This document shows, piece by piece, positions 15,836 through 23,797 of a DNA stretch of 32,270 nt (positions are counted from its first letter, which is position 1; the number at the start of each line of letters is the position of its first letter). Source of the stretch: Tatlockia sp. (lineage in GTDB: Bacteria; Pseudomonadota; Gammaproteobacteria; Legionellales; Legionellaceae); assembly GCA_013697645.1 (NCBI GenBank), contig JACCWL010000127.1:1-32270 (forward strand), given 5' to 3'. The notes beneath the pieces are model-generated. The model was not told the origin of the DNA. It was given only the letters and a program-made list of their open reading frames with translations, and did not search any database. The translations under genes and the position numbers were made by a program.

Positions 15836-16375
15836 ATGAACTCCGATGAAGTCTTACAGCTTGGTAATCCTTTGCTTAGAATGATCTCTCTGCCCATAGC
15901 AGAGAAAGATTTTGGTACCGCCGAGTTAAAAAAATTGGAATTCCTTTTGTTCAGAGTTCTGGAGGAAAAAAACGGTTTAGGACTCGCTGCCCCACAAATT
16001 GGTATTTCAAAACGAATTATTGTCTTTGGGATGAAAAGGCATCGCCATCTTGCAGCTATTCCTTTCACAGTGTTAATTAACCCTAGATTTGAGCCTCTCT
16101 GTGAAGTTATTGAAGAAGAATACGAAGGTTGTTTAAGTGTGGGGCCGTTAAGAGGCAAGGTTCCTCGCTATAAATCAATAGCTTACAAGGGTTACGACGC
16201 CGAAGGAAACTTAATTGAGCGAGAAGTCTCAGATCTCCATGCTCGTATAATCCAACATGAGTCTGATCATTTAAATGGGATAATTTTTTTAGATAAAATT
16301 AAAGACCATAGCTCACTTGGATTTACAGAAGAATTAGTCCGCTCAGGCGCTCTGGTTCCGCGTCGACAAGACTGA
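15836..16375 (+). CDS. def: Peptide deformylase (second-type paralogue)
   Basis: Removes the formyl group from the N-terminal Met of nascent proteins; a cytosolic metalloenzyme. All three motifs are present: GLGLAAPQIG (47-56), EGCLS with metal ligand C99, and QHESDHLNG with H141, E142 and H145. At 179 residues it is of usual length, but it is not next to fmt, where the housekeeping def usually lies, so it is probably an additional copy. AGGTGA lies 5 nt before the ATG. A repeat-filled gap follows. Confidence 0.92.
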   Translation: MNSDEVLQLGNPLLRMISLPIAEKDFGTAELKKLEFLLFRVLEEKNGLGLAAPQIGISKRIIVFGMKRHRHLAAIPFTVLINPRFEPLCEVIEEEYEGCLSVGPLRGKVPRYKSIAYKGYDAEGNLIEREVSDLHARIIQHESDHLNGIIFLDKIKDHSSLGFTEELVRSGALVPRRQD

Positions 16376-16400
16376 TTAAAAGCTTCAAAAATTTAATTCT

Positions 16401-16601
16401 CGTAGGTCGGGCCCAAAGGTATCCACACCTTTTGTGTGTCGTCCCCGCGTAGGCGCGTAGGCGGGGATCCATACATAAATGTGGCATTGTACTAATTTTT
16501 TGGATGGATCCGCACCTACGCGGGGACGACAATCATACTCGCTAAACATAGCCACATAAAAGGTGACGCCACCTCAGGGCGGTGGCCTACTGGCCCGACG
16601 T
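16401..16601. repeat. GTAGGTCGG-type repeat apparently split by another repeat
   Basis: CGTAGGTCGGGCCC (16401-16414) and CTGGCCCGACGTTCC (16590-16604) look like the two halves of the element that is continuous at 5198-5225, pushed about 170 bp apart. Between them lie a complete palindrome (16438-16530) and unassigned sequence. The gap is between the convergent def and ppa genes. Confidence 0.45.
16438..16530. repeat. 93-bp palindromic element of the GTCGTCCCCGCG family
   Basis: The left arm (16438-16472, GTCGTCCCCGCGTAGG...GGATCCAT) and right arm (16504-16530) are inverted copies. The left arm carries an extra 8-bp GCGTAGGC duplication. The loop of about 31 bp is AT-rich. Ends match the repeats at 126 and 13141. 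It has the form of a REP/MITE-like element. Confidence 0.65.
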
Positions 16602-16631
16602 TCCAAATCGAGGCCAGAGGCCTAGAGAATC

Positions 16632-17165
16632 CTAATTATTCTCTTTATAACGAGCAATTGAGCTCAGAATCTCACGATGCGCAGCTTCCGGGCCTTCCCA
16701 GCCATCTAATTTAACCCATTTACCATCTTCCAAATCTTTATAATGCTGGAAAAAATGCTCCAGGGTAACCAATTGATGACGTGGTAAATCTTCATAAGTT
16801 TTTATCGATTCATACATTTTGCAGATTTTGCTGATAGGTACGGCAAGCAATTTTACATCAACACCCGCTTCATCAGTCATTTGTAGCATTCCCACAACAC
16901 GGCAGGTTATTACCGAACTACTAATTAAAGGCACCGGAGTTATTACTAAAACATCAACAGGATCGCCATCCTCAGATAGAGTATTGGGTATATAACCATA
17001 ATTAGTAGGATAAAACATCGCTGTAGAGACAAAGCGATCCACGAAAAGGGCGCCGCTTACTTTATCTACTTCATACTTTACAGGCGCTCCATTCATAGGA
17101 ATCTCAATAATGACATTAATTTCATTGGGTACATCACGACCAGATTTGACTTCCATTAAACTCAT
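16632..17165 (-). CDS. ppa: Inorganic pyrophosphatase (family I)
   Basis: Hydrolyses pyrophosphate to two phosphates, pulling biosynthetic reactions forward; a soluble hexamer in bacteria. The family signature DGDPVD (66-71, metal-binding aspartates D66, D68 and D71), the substrate region KYEVDK, and FPxNYGYIP-like [10 protein letters not shown] are all present, as is KWVKLDGW near the end. The frame also has an ATG 6 nt earlier (17171), but a GAG purine run is 9 nt before the inner ATG and only 3 nt before the outer one, and family members begin MSL, so the inner start was chosen (177 residues). Confidence 0.95.
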   Translation of the reverse strand: MSLMEVKSGRDVPNEINVIIEIPMNGAPVKYEVDKVSGALFVDRFVSTAMFYPTNYGYIPNTLSEDGDPVDVLVITPVPLISSSVITCRVVGMLQMTDEAGVDVKLLAVPISKICKMYESIKTYEDLPRHQLVTLEHFFQHYKDLEDGKWVKLDGWEGPEAAHREILSSIARYKENN

Positions 17166-17197
17166 TTTCATATACTCGCTAACTATAAAGACGCGCT

Positions 17198-17226
17198 ATT
17201 ATGCGCAAAATAGCCTTAAAAGGCAA
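17198..17226 (-). promoter_or_regulatory. Candidate sigma-70 promoter of ppa
   Basis: On the minus strand TTGCCT (17226-17221), a 17-bp spacer, then CATAAT (17203-17198), about 33 bp before the start codon. Confidence 0.5.
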
Positions 17227-17268
17227 AATTAACCAAGGAAAGATAAAATCTAGTTCAAAGCTAGACAA

Positions 17269-17304
17269 CTTAGACCTGTATTGAATCTATCAGGTCTTGC
17301 TAAG
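17269..17304. other. Intergenic stem-loop of unknown role
   Basis: CTTAGACCTG ... CAGGTCT-tg-CTAAG gives a 12-bp stem with a 2-nt bulge around a 12-nt loop, in the gap between divergent ppa and the HIT gene. No T tract follows on either strand, so it is not an evident terminator. Confidence 0.35.
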
Positions 17305-17347
17305 CCTTAAATGACATATTCCCGGTTGAATATTATGAAAACAAGGT

Positions 17348-17377
17348 TTGTTGTCATTCTCAGACTCAGGGTATAAT
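17348..17377 (+). promoter_or_regulatory. Candidate sigma-70 promoter of the HIT–folE unit
   Basis: TTGTTG (17348-17353), an 18-bp spacer and a perfect TATAAT (17372-17377), placing the transcript start about 20-25 bp before the gene. Confidence 0.55.
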
Positions 17378-17407
17378 CATCGGTTTTACTAAGACATCAG
17401 GATGATA

Positions 17408-17749
17408 ATGGACTGTTTATTTTGTAAGATTGCGCAAGGCGAAATCCCCTCAAAAGTGGCTTTTGAAGATCCGGATATGATTGTTATTCACGATATCAGA
17501 CCACAGGCTCCAATTCATATGCTGGTGCTTCCCAAAAAGCATATTGCTACAATTAATGATATAGATAGCGAAAACGAACAGCTTTTAGGCCGAATGATAG
17601 TCACTGCAAAAAAAATGGCGAAGGCTGAAAAAATTGCTGAAGAGGGCTATCGATTGGTTTTCAATGTTAATTCTGGTGGCGGGCAGGATGTTTACCACAT
17701 ACATTTACATATCCTTGGTGGTCGTCAGATGACCTGGCCGCCAGGTTAA
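17408..17749 (+). CDS. HIT-family (HINT-like) nucleotide-binding protein
   Basis: A 113-residue histidine-triad protein; HINT members hydrolyse adenosine phosphoramidates. The triad H97-I-H99-L-H101 is in VYHIHLHILGG. The N-terminus MDCLFCKIAQGEIPS has the C3/C6 pair seen in many bacterial members, and the C-terminus ends MTWPPG as in the family. An upstream ATG at 17402 is in frame, but AGGA is 5 nt before the ATG at 17408, so the latter was chosen. It shares an operon with folE (12-bp gap). Confidence 0.93.
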   Translation: MDCLFCKIAQGEIPSKVAFEDPDMIVIHDIRPQAPIHMLVLPKKHIATINDIDSENEQLLGRMIVTAKKMAKAEKIAEEGYRLVFNVNSGGGQDVYHIHLHILGGRQMTWPPG

Positions 17750-17761
17750 GGCAGATATACA

Positions 17762-18304
17762 ATGCATAAACTATATGAAAAGATTTTAAAAGAGTTGGGC
17801 GAAGATGTTAATCGTGAAGGCCTAAAAGGCACTCCGGAACGCGCAGCAAATGCCTTGAAATATCTAACTAAGGGCTATCAAGAGAATCTTGATGAAATCA
17901 TAAATCAAGCCTTTTTTGATTCAGACATGAGTGAAATGGTAATCGTATCTGACATTGAAATGTACTCTATGTGTGAGCATCATTTATTACCTTTTTTTGG
18001 CAAATGTCATGTCGGCTACTTGCCTGATGGCAAGGTCTTAGGTTTATCTAAAATAGCGCGTATTGTCGATTACTTTAGTCGTCGTTTACAAATTCAGGAA
18101 CGATTAACTTCACAGATAGCAGATTGCATACAATCAATCACCGGCGCCCGTGGAGTTGCTGTAATTGTAGAAGCAAAACATTTGTGCATGATGATGCGCG
18201 GAGTTGAGAAACAGAATGCAACCATGTCAACCTCCGTCATGTTAGGCGAATTACGCGAAAATCATGCTAGCCGCAATGAGTTTTTGCTTTTGATTAAACA
18301 CTAA
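17762..18304 (+). CDS. folE: GTP cyclohydrolase I (FolE type)
   Basis: Converts GTP to dihydroneopterin triphosphate, the first step of folate/tetrahydropterin synthesis, as a Zn-dependent homodecamer. At 180 residues it is full length. Zinc ligands C71 and H74 (MCEHHLLPF) and C142 (HLCMMMRGV) are all present, as are [22 protein letters not shown] (96-117) and the GTP-binding region near 143-154. It lies 12 bp after the HIT gene, so it is probably co-transcribed. Repeat remnants follow the stop. Confidence 0.96.
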   Translation: MHKLYEKILKELGEDVNREGLKGTPERAANALKYLTKGYQENLDEIINQAFFDSDMSEMVIVSDIEMYSMCEHHLLPFFGKCHVGYLPDGKVLGLSKIARIVDYFSRRLQIQERLTSQIADCIQSITGARGVAVIVEAKHLCMMMRGVEKQNATMSTSVMLGELRENHASRNEFLLLIKH

Positions 18305-18355
18305 CAACTTCTATACCTTCTCTACGTTGCGTGTCAGAGATTAATAAATTGTATC

Positions 18356-18398
18356 CATAGGTCGGAGTCACTGTATTACGCAGGCACCCTGACCTACG
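18356..18398. repeat. Short GTAGGTCGG-type inverted repeat
   Basis: CATAGGTCGGAGTCAC ... ACCCTGACCTACG has imperfect inverted ends of the same type as 5198-5267, with a shortened core (43 bp in all). It lies after folE. Confidence 0.45.
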
Positions 18399-18408
18399 AT
18401 ACGCTCTA

Positions 18409-18481
18409 AGTCATCTTGAGCACAGTGAAAGGATCTCCTCAAAACTGGCACAAAGCCACGCAAAGGAGATTGTCACTGCGG
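18409..18481. repeat. GTCATCTTGAG/GGAGATTGTCACTG repeat
   Basis: AGTCATCTTGAGCACAGTG-AAAGGATCTCC and GGAGATTGTCACTGCGG form partly complementary halves (GATCTCC/GGAGAT; CACAGTG with CACTG). The form resembles a widespread class of bacterial intergenic palindromes. It is distinct from the two neighbouring elements. Confidence 0.4.
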
Positions 18482-18502
18482 TCGGGATAATGTGTGAGGT
18501 GG

Positions 18503-18530
18503 GTAGGCCGGATGCTTGGCCCGCACTACG
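18503..18530. repeat. GTAGGCCGG-type short palindrome
   Basis: GTAGGCCGG-ATGCT-TGGCCCGCACTACG is a compact member of the GTAGGTCGG family, immediately before the 3' end of the next, convergent gene. Together with the two repeats before it, it fills most of the 274-bp gap after folE. Confidence 0.45.
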
Positions 18531-18578
18531 CCGCAGTATGTATTTATCAAAAGCTTCATTAGTTATTCAAAAGAAAGA

Positions 18579-19508
18579 TCAACTCTTATTTTCTTTCATG
18601 CTTTTTAAAATCTTTGATGCTGCATCAGCCATTACATCACGCTGCATATAACCACTGTTGCCCCTAAAATTAGCACTAAATTTTTGCTGATAACTGCCAT
18701 TTATTAAGGCATTAATTGCGATTGCAGTTGATTTCGATGGATCAGAAAAAATATCTCGGAGATCTGGAAACTCAACATAGATTACATTTTTTTCGTAAGA
18801 AGGCTCTTTAAGTAACCACTGGAAATATTGCTTTAATACATAGCCCTCTCTTGGTTCATGCGAGCCTAAGATAGCTATTTTTAAGCATTGCCAGTGCTCA
18901 TCGGGATATTGTTTTTTCCAGATTTGTATTTGGGTATGGAATTGTTCAATCTGTGTCTTTGCTCCTTCTACAAGGTTTTTGTCTAACAAGGGTCGAAGCT
19001 CTAATGAATATCGCGAAAAACCCTGAGTATTAATACTCTTATTTAACAATACATAAGTAATGTATTTATTAGATATACCCATAATTTCTTTAATTCTACC
19101 TTTTAAAGTTAACTCTAAATCAGATTTTTCAAAATTTAGGTAAGCCTCTTGTAATAACTGAAGGTATTCAAATAATTCAGTCGATAAATTACTGGAAAAT
19201 TGCCAATCATACTTAGCCGCAATATTATGTATCACCATAGGTATATGTGATATTTCAGCCAAAGTTTTGTATAAATCCTTTTTCATAGTAAATATTGGCT
19301 TCATACCGATGCTGGTGTGAAGGGTCATGCTTAGTAAATCTTGGGTAATCATAGGGCAGCTGGCTAATTTATCTTTCTCATTATCAACCGCTTCTAAATA
19401 GCTGTCGTGAAATTTTTTAGATAATTGAGCTATTGGGCTGGGAGGGATTTCTGCAAAAACTGGGGTTATGTAGATAATTAAACTTGCTAAAAATAAGTAT
19501 AGTTGCAT
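18579..19508 (-). CDS. Putative exported protein of unknown function
   Basis: A 309-residue protein I do not recognise. The first 19 residues are hydrophobic and end in PVFA before EIPP, a plausible Sec signal with cleavage after A19. There is no Lys or Arg in front of the hydrophobic run, which is unusual, and an in-frame stop just upstream rules out a longer N-terminus. The mature part is helical and mixed in charge, with two cysteines (C51 and about C208) that could form a disulphide. A compact segment near 210-245 (KIAILGSHEPREGYV, then NVIYVEFPD) looks like an alpha/beta core. It is monocistronic. A periplasmic or type II-secreted protein is the best guess. Confidence 0.6.
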   Translation of the reverse strand: MQLYLFLASLIIYITPVFAEIPPSPIAQLSKKFHDSYLEAVDNEKDKLASCPMITQDLLSMTLHTSIGMKPIFTMKKDLYKTLAEISHIPMVIHNIAAKYDWQFSSNLSTELFEYLQLLQEAYLNFEKSDLELTLKGRIKEIMGISNKYITYVLLNKSINTQGFSRYSLELRPLLDKNLVEGAKTQIEQFHTQIQIWKKQYPDEHWQCLKIAILGSHEPREGYVLKQYFQWLLKEPSYEKNVIYVEFPDLRDIFSDPSKSTAIAINALINGSYQQKFSANFRGNSGYMQRDVMADAASKILKSMKENKS

Positions 19509-19631
19509 CTCTCATCCATTCAAGATTTTGAGCCCTATTATTAAGGTTCAAATAGTTAATATAAAAATTATCAATTTGAGGAGAAATAAGAGTGAAAAAT
19601 TTTGATCAGACACAACACTCCATTTTATAGC

Positions 19632-19666
19632 GCCTAAATGACAGTCTCGGTAGACGTCATTTAGGC
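19632..19666. other. Strong stem-loop after pnp
   Basis: GCCTAAATGAC-A-GTCT-CGGT-AGAC-GTCATTTAGGC gives a 15-bp stem with one bulged A and a tetraloop, starting 27 bp after the pnp stop. No U tract follows on either strand, so it looks like an RNA-processing or stability hairpin, or an imperfect terminator, for the pnp transcript. Confidence 0.55.
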
Positions 19667-19693
19667 TTCGAAAAACACAAGGATGATACGGAA

Positions 19694-21865
19694 TTAATCT
19701 TCTTTAGGAGAAGATTCAATCTCTTCATCTATTGTATCAATCTCTGTAACGGATTCCGTCTCAGCTGGCTCATCTTTGACTGCAGCTTGCGGTTTATCTT
19801 TCCACTCAAGTTTCACTCGGCCTTGCTTATCAACACCAGCAACAAACACATCAATGTCTTGTCCTTCACTTAGCATTGATTCAACCTTTTGCGAACGGTC
19901 AGAGCAAATTTGAGAAATATGCAGTAGGCCATCTTTGCCAGGTAGTAGATTAATAAAAGCACCAAAATCAACAATTTTAATCACTTTACCTTTATAAGTT
20001 TGACCGACTTCTACATCAGCAATCAAGGCTTTAATTTGGCGTTGTGCTTCTTCCAAAGCATCTGCATCAGGAGAGAACAATTGCACATTACCACTATCAT
20101 CAATATCAATAGCAACACCAGTACTTTCAATTAGGCCTTTGATGGTAGAGCCGCCCTTGCCAATAATGGTACGAATCTTATCTTCAGCTACTTTCATAGT
20201 GGTAATTCTTGGCGCGTGCTTGGACAATTCTTCACGATGTTCAGCCAAGGAATTGTTCATTACACCTAAAATATGAAGCCGACCAGCCAGAGCTTGGTCT
20301 AGTGCTTGTTCCATAATTTCTTTAGTGATGCCTGTAATTTTGATATCCATCTGCAAAGCAGTTACGCCTTTTTCAGTTCCTGCGACTTTAAAATCCATAT
20401 CGCCCAAATAATCTTCATCACCTAAGATATCAGTTAAAACGGCAAAACGATCGCCATCTTTAATGAGTCCCATAGCCACACCTGCAACAGGTGCCTTAAT
20501 AGGAACACCAGCATCCATTAACGCAAGGCTGGCACCACAAACAGTCGCCATTGAGCTTGAACCGTTTGATTCTGTAATTTCAGAGACTATTCGTAAAACA
20601 TAGGGAAATTCGCTGGCCGTTGGCAGAACTGCCATCAAACTACGTTTGGCCAAACGACCATGTCCTATCTCACGACGCTTTGGACTGCCAACCATTCCTA
20701 CTTCACCTACAGAGTAGGGAGGGAAATTGTAGTGCAACATGAATCTATCTTTAGATTCGCCGACTAAACTATCAAGGGTTTGTGCATCACGTTCGTTACC
20801 TAAGGTGGCAGCGACTATTGCTTGCGTCTCACCGCGAGTAAACAAGGCAGAGCCGTGTGTTCTATCTAAAAATTTGGTACGGATGGATATTGGTCGAACA
20901 GTTTTTTGATCACGGCCATCGATACGTGGCTCACCATCAAGAATACGAGATCTTACGATTGATTTTTCCAAGGAATCTAAAATCTTAGTAACATCTTGGG
21001 CTTTAAGATCTTCACGCTCGGCTATAATTTTCTCGCTTAGCTCTAACCTGATTTCCTCAAGACGCTGATAACGTTGTTGCTTGTCTTTTATTAGATAAGC
21101 CTCAGTTACAGGCGTTGTAGCCAATCCTATGATTTGTGTTTCTAAGTTTGTGTCCACAGGAGCAGGAGCCCAGTCCCATGTAGTACGGCCAACTTCTTTC
21201 GCTAATTCTTTTATTACCTTGATAACACCTTTCATCATTTCATGGCCATATAAAACAGCGCCTAGCATGACTTCTTCACTTAATTCTTTCGCTTCTGACT
21301 CGACCATTAGAATTGCATCTTCGGTACCTGCAACCACTAAATCAAGTTCAGATTGGGCTATCTCTTTATGACTTGGGTTTAACAAATAAATCCCTTCTTT
21401 ATATCCCACCCGAGCAGCACCAATTGGACCTGCGAATGGAATACCAGAGATTGATAAAGCAGCTGAGGCAGCAATCATACAGACGATATCCGCGGGTACT
21501 TCTGGATTTAAAGAAAGTACAGTTGCGATTATTTGCACTTCATTGCGGAAACCTTCTGGGAATAAGGGACGAAGGGGTCTATCCATAAGTCGTGAAATTA
21601 GGGTTTCGATTTCACTTGGACGACCTTCACGTTTATTAAATCCGCCAGGGATTTTACCGGCAGCAAAGGATTTTTCTTGGTAGTTAACAGTTAAAGGGAA
21701 AAAATCTTTGCCCTCTGCGCTGCCTTTTCGACCAACAACTGTTACTAAGACTTCTGTACCAGCCATGCGTGCAAATATTGCCCCGTCAGCCTGCCTTGCT
21801 ACTTCACCAGTTTCAAGCACGAGCGTATGTCCACCGTACGGTATTTCTTTAGTGATTTTAATCAC
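19694..21865 (-). CDS. pnp: Polyribonucleotide nucleotidyltransferase (PNPase)
   Basis: Phosphorolytic 3'-5' exoribonuclease of mRNA decay, a trimer and degradosome component. Domains in order: first RNase PH core (about 8-145), helical linker, second RNase PH core (about 310-540), KH with IIGKGG near 567, and S1 (about 620-690). The last 30 residues are acidic. The frame is open to a GTG at 21874, whose purine run would directly touch the start. GAGGTGA lies 5 nt before the GTG at 21865, so that start (723 residues) was chosen. The leader contains a 127-bp hairpin element 35 bp upstream. It follows rpsO as in E. coli, where pnp is autoregulated through RNase III cleavage of a leader stem. 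Confidence 0.97.
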   Translation of the reverse strand: MIKITKEIPYGGHTLVLETGEVARQADGAIFARMAGTEVLVTVVGRKGSAEGKDFFPLTVNYQEKSFAAGKIPGGFNKREGRPSEIETLISRLMDRPLRPLFPEGFRNEVQIIATVLSLNPEVPADIVCMIAASAALSISGIPFAGPIGAARVGYKEGIYLLNPSHKEIAQSELDLVVAGTEDAILMVESEAKELSEEVMLGAVLYGHEMMKGVIKVIKELAKEVGRTTWDWAPAPVDTNLETQIIGLATTPVTEAYLIKDKQQRYQRLEEIRLELSEKIIAEREDLKAQDVTKILDSLEKSIVRSRILDGEPRIDGRDQKTVRPISIRTKFLDRTHGSALFTRGETQAIVAATLGNERDAQTLDSLVGESKDRFMLHYNFPPYSVGEVGMVGSPKRREIGHGRLAKRSLMAVLPTASEFPYVLRIVSEITESNGSSSMATVCGASLALMDAGVPIKAPVAGVAMGLIKDGDRFAVLTDILGDEDYLGDMDFKVAGTEKGVTALQMDIKITGITKEIMEQALDQALAGRLHILGVMNNSLAEHREELSKHAPRITTMKVAEDKIRTIIGKGGSTIKGLIESTGVAIDIDDSGNVQLFSPDADALEEAQRQIKALIADVEVGQTYKGKVIKIVDFGAFINLLPGKDGLLHISQICSDRSQKVESMLSEGQDIDVFVAGVDKQGRVKLEWKDKPQAAVKDEPAETESVTEIDTIDEEIESSPKED

Positions 21866-21900
21866 GTCAGTCACCTCTATTAATAAATTTATATCTTCAT

Positions 21901-22027
21901 AGGGACTGTTGAAATTTCTACTATGCTGGTGCCCAAGCCTTTATTTTCTACGCTCCGTTACTCACATATTACGGTGCTCTTAAATAAAGGCTTTGGCACT
22001 CAGCCTAGCGAAATGTCAACAGTCCCT
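21901..22027. repeat. 127-bp near-perfect hairpin (MITE-like) in the pnp leader
   Basis: Ends AGGGACTGTTGA and TCAACAGTCCCT are perfect 12-bp inverted termini. The arms continue pairing (AATTTC/GAAATG, GTGCCCAAGCCTTTATTT / AAATAAAGGCTTTGGCAC, CCGT/ACGG) to a loop of about 10 nt. No clear target-site duplication flanks it (left ...CTTCAT, right CTATTT...). It lies between the rpsO terminator and the pnp ribosome site, so it would be transcribed as a very stable RNA hairpin in the pnp leader. Confidence 0.8.
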
Positions 22028-22055
22028 CTATTTACTATCGCATTTTAGATAATAA

Positions 22056-22080
22056 CAAAAAGGCGCATAACACTGCGCCT
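22056..22080 (-). terminator. Rho-independent terminator of rpsO
   Basis: On the minus strand AGGCGCA-GTGTTA-TGCGCCT is a perfect 7-bp stem followed by TTTTTG, 53 bp after the rpsO stop. Some read-through into pnp is expected by analogy with E. coli. Confidence 0.85.
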
Positions 22081-22132
22081 CTTATTTTAATTGAATTGCA
22101 AGTCCGTATCTCACTGAGCACCGCTCAATGAA

Positions 22133-22408
22133 TCAATAAGAATCTCTCAATCCTAAACTTTGGATTAAAGTCTGATAACGAGCTTGATCATGTCTTTTCA
22201 GATACTTAAGTAACTTGCGGCGCTTGTTTACTAATTCTTGCAAGCCTCTACGTGAATGAAAATCTTTTTTATTAACTTTAAAGTGTTCTGTTAAGTATTT
22301 AATACGGCCTGTCATTAACGAAACTTGGACTTCTGGCGAACCAGTATCATTATCCGCTCGTTTGTATTGGTTAACAGTTTCTGCTTTTTGTGCGCTAGTT
22401 AGCGACAT
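22133..22408 (-). CDS. rpsO: 30S ribosomal protein S15
   Basis: A 91-residue primary 16S-binding protein of the small subunit platform. The family core is clear: [18 protein letters not shown] (19-36), [33 protein letters not shown] (39-71) and the terminal [16 protein letters not shown] is 7 nt before the ATG. It has its own promoter and terminator within the cluster. Confidence 0.98.
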   Translation of the reverse strand: MSLTSAQKAETVNQYKRADNDTGSPEVQVSLMTGRIKYLTEHFKVNKKDFHSRRGLQELVNKRRKLLKYLKRHDQARYQTLIQSLGLRDSY

Positions 22409-22452
22409 TGTTCACTCCTGGAGATAAGCTCAGTATTTATTTAAAGGGAAGC

Positions 22453-22481
22453 ATTTTATCAAGGCATGGGGCGTTACACAA
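22453..22481 (-). promoter_or_regulatory. Candidate sigma-70 promoter of rpsO
   Basis: On the minus strand TTGTGT (22481-22476), a 17-bp spacer, then TAAAAT (22458-22453), 45 bp before the rpsO start and beyond the truB stop. Confidence 0.6.
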
Positions 22482-22521
22482 GTACTAGCTGATATTTTTA
22501 TGCAATCACCTATCGAGTTGG

Positions 22522-23445
22522 TTAGCTTCCATTATCCAATTCAAAAGCCAGTAGACGTCTGACAGCCAATTTTCCTGTATTATCAAGGTCTCCCAACCCA
22601 ATAAATTCTGCCTTCTCATCATAGAGCCGAAAACAACCCTCTAGGTCATTTTCGACGTTTATCGTCAAGGTCTTGCCTTGACGCAAGCAAAGGATTTCAT
22701 TCGCATTCAGATTTAAGCTCGGCAGATAATTAACTGCTCTATCAGTCGGTAACAAACATTCTTGCAACTCAGCTGAAGATTTATTTTCCAACTCAGCCAG
22801 AGTATACATCGATTCGCTGGCAAAACCCGCCGTAGATAAGCGGTGCAATCTGGTAACATGCGCTCCAACACCAAGAACATCGCCGAGATCTTCAACTAGA
22901 TTTCGGATATAAGTCCCTTTTGTACATGAGACTTTAATATCAAAATTTTTTCCATCAAAACCAAGCAACTCAAGCTCATGAACTGTAATTTCTCGTGCTT
23001 CACGCTCAATAGTAATCCCATCACGTGCATATTTATAAAGCGGTTTCCCTTTATGTTTGAGTGCTGAGAACATTGAGGGAATTTGTTGAGTGCTGCCTTT
23101 AAATTGATGTAAGGCTTTTTCGACGTCGGCTTGGGTCAGGTTATAAACTGAGGTAAATTCTATAACATCACCCATTGCATCGGCTGTGTTAGTTTTTATA
23201 CCTAATAAACCCGTCGCTTCATAGCACTTGTCTGCATCAAGAAGATATTGAGAAATTTTGGTAGCCTCACCAAAACAGATAGGTAACATGCCTGTTGCAA
23301 GCGGATCTAAGCTGCCAGTATGCCCTGCTTTTTTTGCTTTAAATAAACGCTTGACCTGCTGCAAAAGCGCGTTAGAGGTAAGGCCCTGAGGTTTATTAAC
23401 TAATAAAATTCCATTTATATCTTGCTTAGTTTCAGCTTTGTTCAT
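22522..23445 (-). CDS. truB: tRNA pseudouridine-55 synthase (TruB)
   Basis: Isomerises U55 in the T-loop of tRNAs. At 307 residues it matches the usual length. Catalytic D47 is in [23 protein letters not shown] (17-25), the [21 protein letters not shown] segment, and [15 protein letters not shown] are the other family motifs. A C-terminal PUA-like part follows (about 240-307). It overlaps the end of rbfA by 14 nt, and is therefore coupled to it. There is a weak ribosome site inside the rbfA 3' end. Confidence 0.96.
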   Translation of the reverse strand: MNKAETKQDINGILLVNKPQGLTSNALLQQVKRLFKAKKAGHTGSLDPLATGMLPICFGEATKISQYLLDADKCYEATGLLGIKTNTADAMGDVIEFTSVYNLTQADVEKALHQFKGSTQQIPSMFSALKHKGKPLYKYARDGITIEREAREITVHELELLGFDGKNFDIKVSCTKGTYIRNLVEDLGDVLGVGAHVTRLHRLSTAGFASESMYTLAELENKSSAELQECLLPTDRAVNYLPSLNLNANEILCLRQGKTLTINVENDLEGCFRLYDEKAEFIGLGDLDNTGKLAVRRLLAFELDNGS

Positions 23446-23797
23446 CGTCTTCAGGTGGGGTTAGATCATCAATCAATCGGCTTAAACGCCTGCCATATTC
23501 TACTGACTCATCATAGACAAAATGAAGCTGCGGAACTGTACGCAACTTCACGCTTCGGGCCAAAGCAGTTCGTAAATAAGATGCTGATGAATCTAAAACC
23601 GCTTTAGTTTCTGCAATATCAGCGTTAAGAACAGTAAAATAGACTTTAGCATGACTTAAATCCGGGGCTACCTTAACCGATGAAATAGTTACAAAGGCAG
23701 GTAAACGTGGATCTTTTATTTCCTGCTGAATTAATTGCGACAGTTTGCGTTGCATCATTTCAGCAACGCGATCTATCCGCTTAAACTCGTTACTCAT
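23432..23797 (-). CDS. rbfA: Ribosome-binding factor A
   Basis: A 121-residue KH-fold factor for late 30S maturation at the 16S 5' helix. The N-terminal [25 protein letters not shown] and the C-terminal [23 protein letters not shown] are diagnostic. The ATG overlaps the infB stop as ATGA, and the 3' end overlaps truB. Confidence 0.96.
   Translation of the reverse strand: MSNEFKRIDRVAEMMQRKLSQLIQQEIKDPRLPAFVTISSVKVAPDLSHAKVYFTVLNADIAETKAVLDSSASYLRTALARSVKLRTVPQLHFVYDESVEYGRRLSRLIDDLTPPEDDEQS

Noticed and set aside
21313-21588. A 91-codon plus-strand frame inside pnp, and similar frames in infB, nusA and the permease
   Set aside because: Opposite-strand shadows of strongly coding genes with no ribosome sites.
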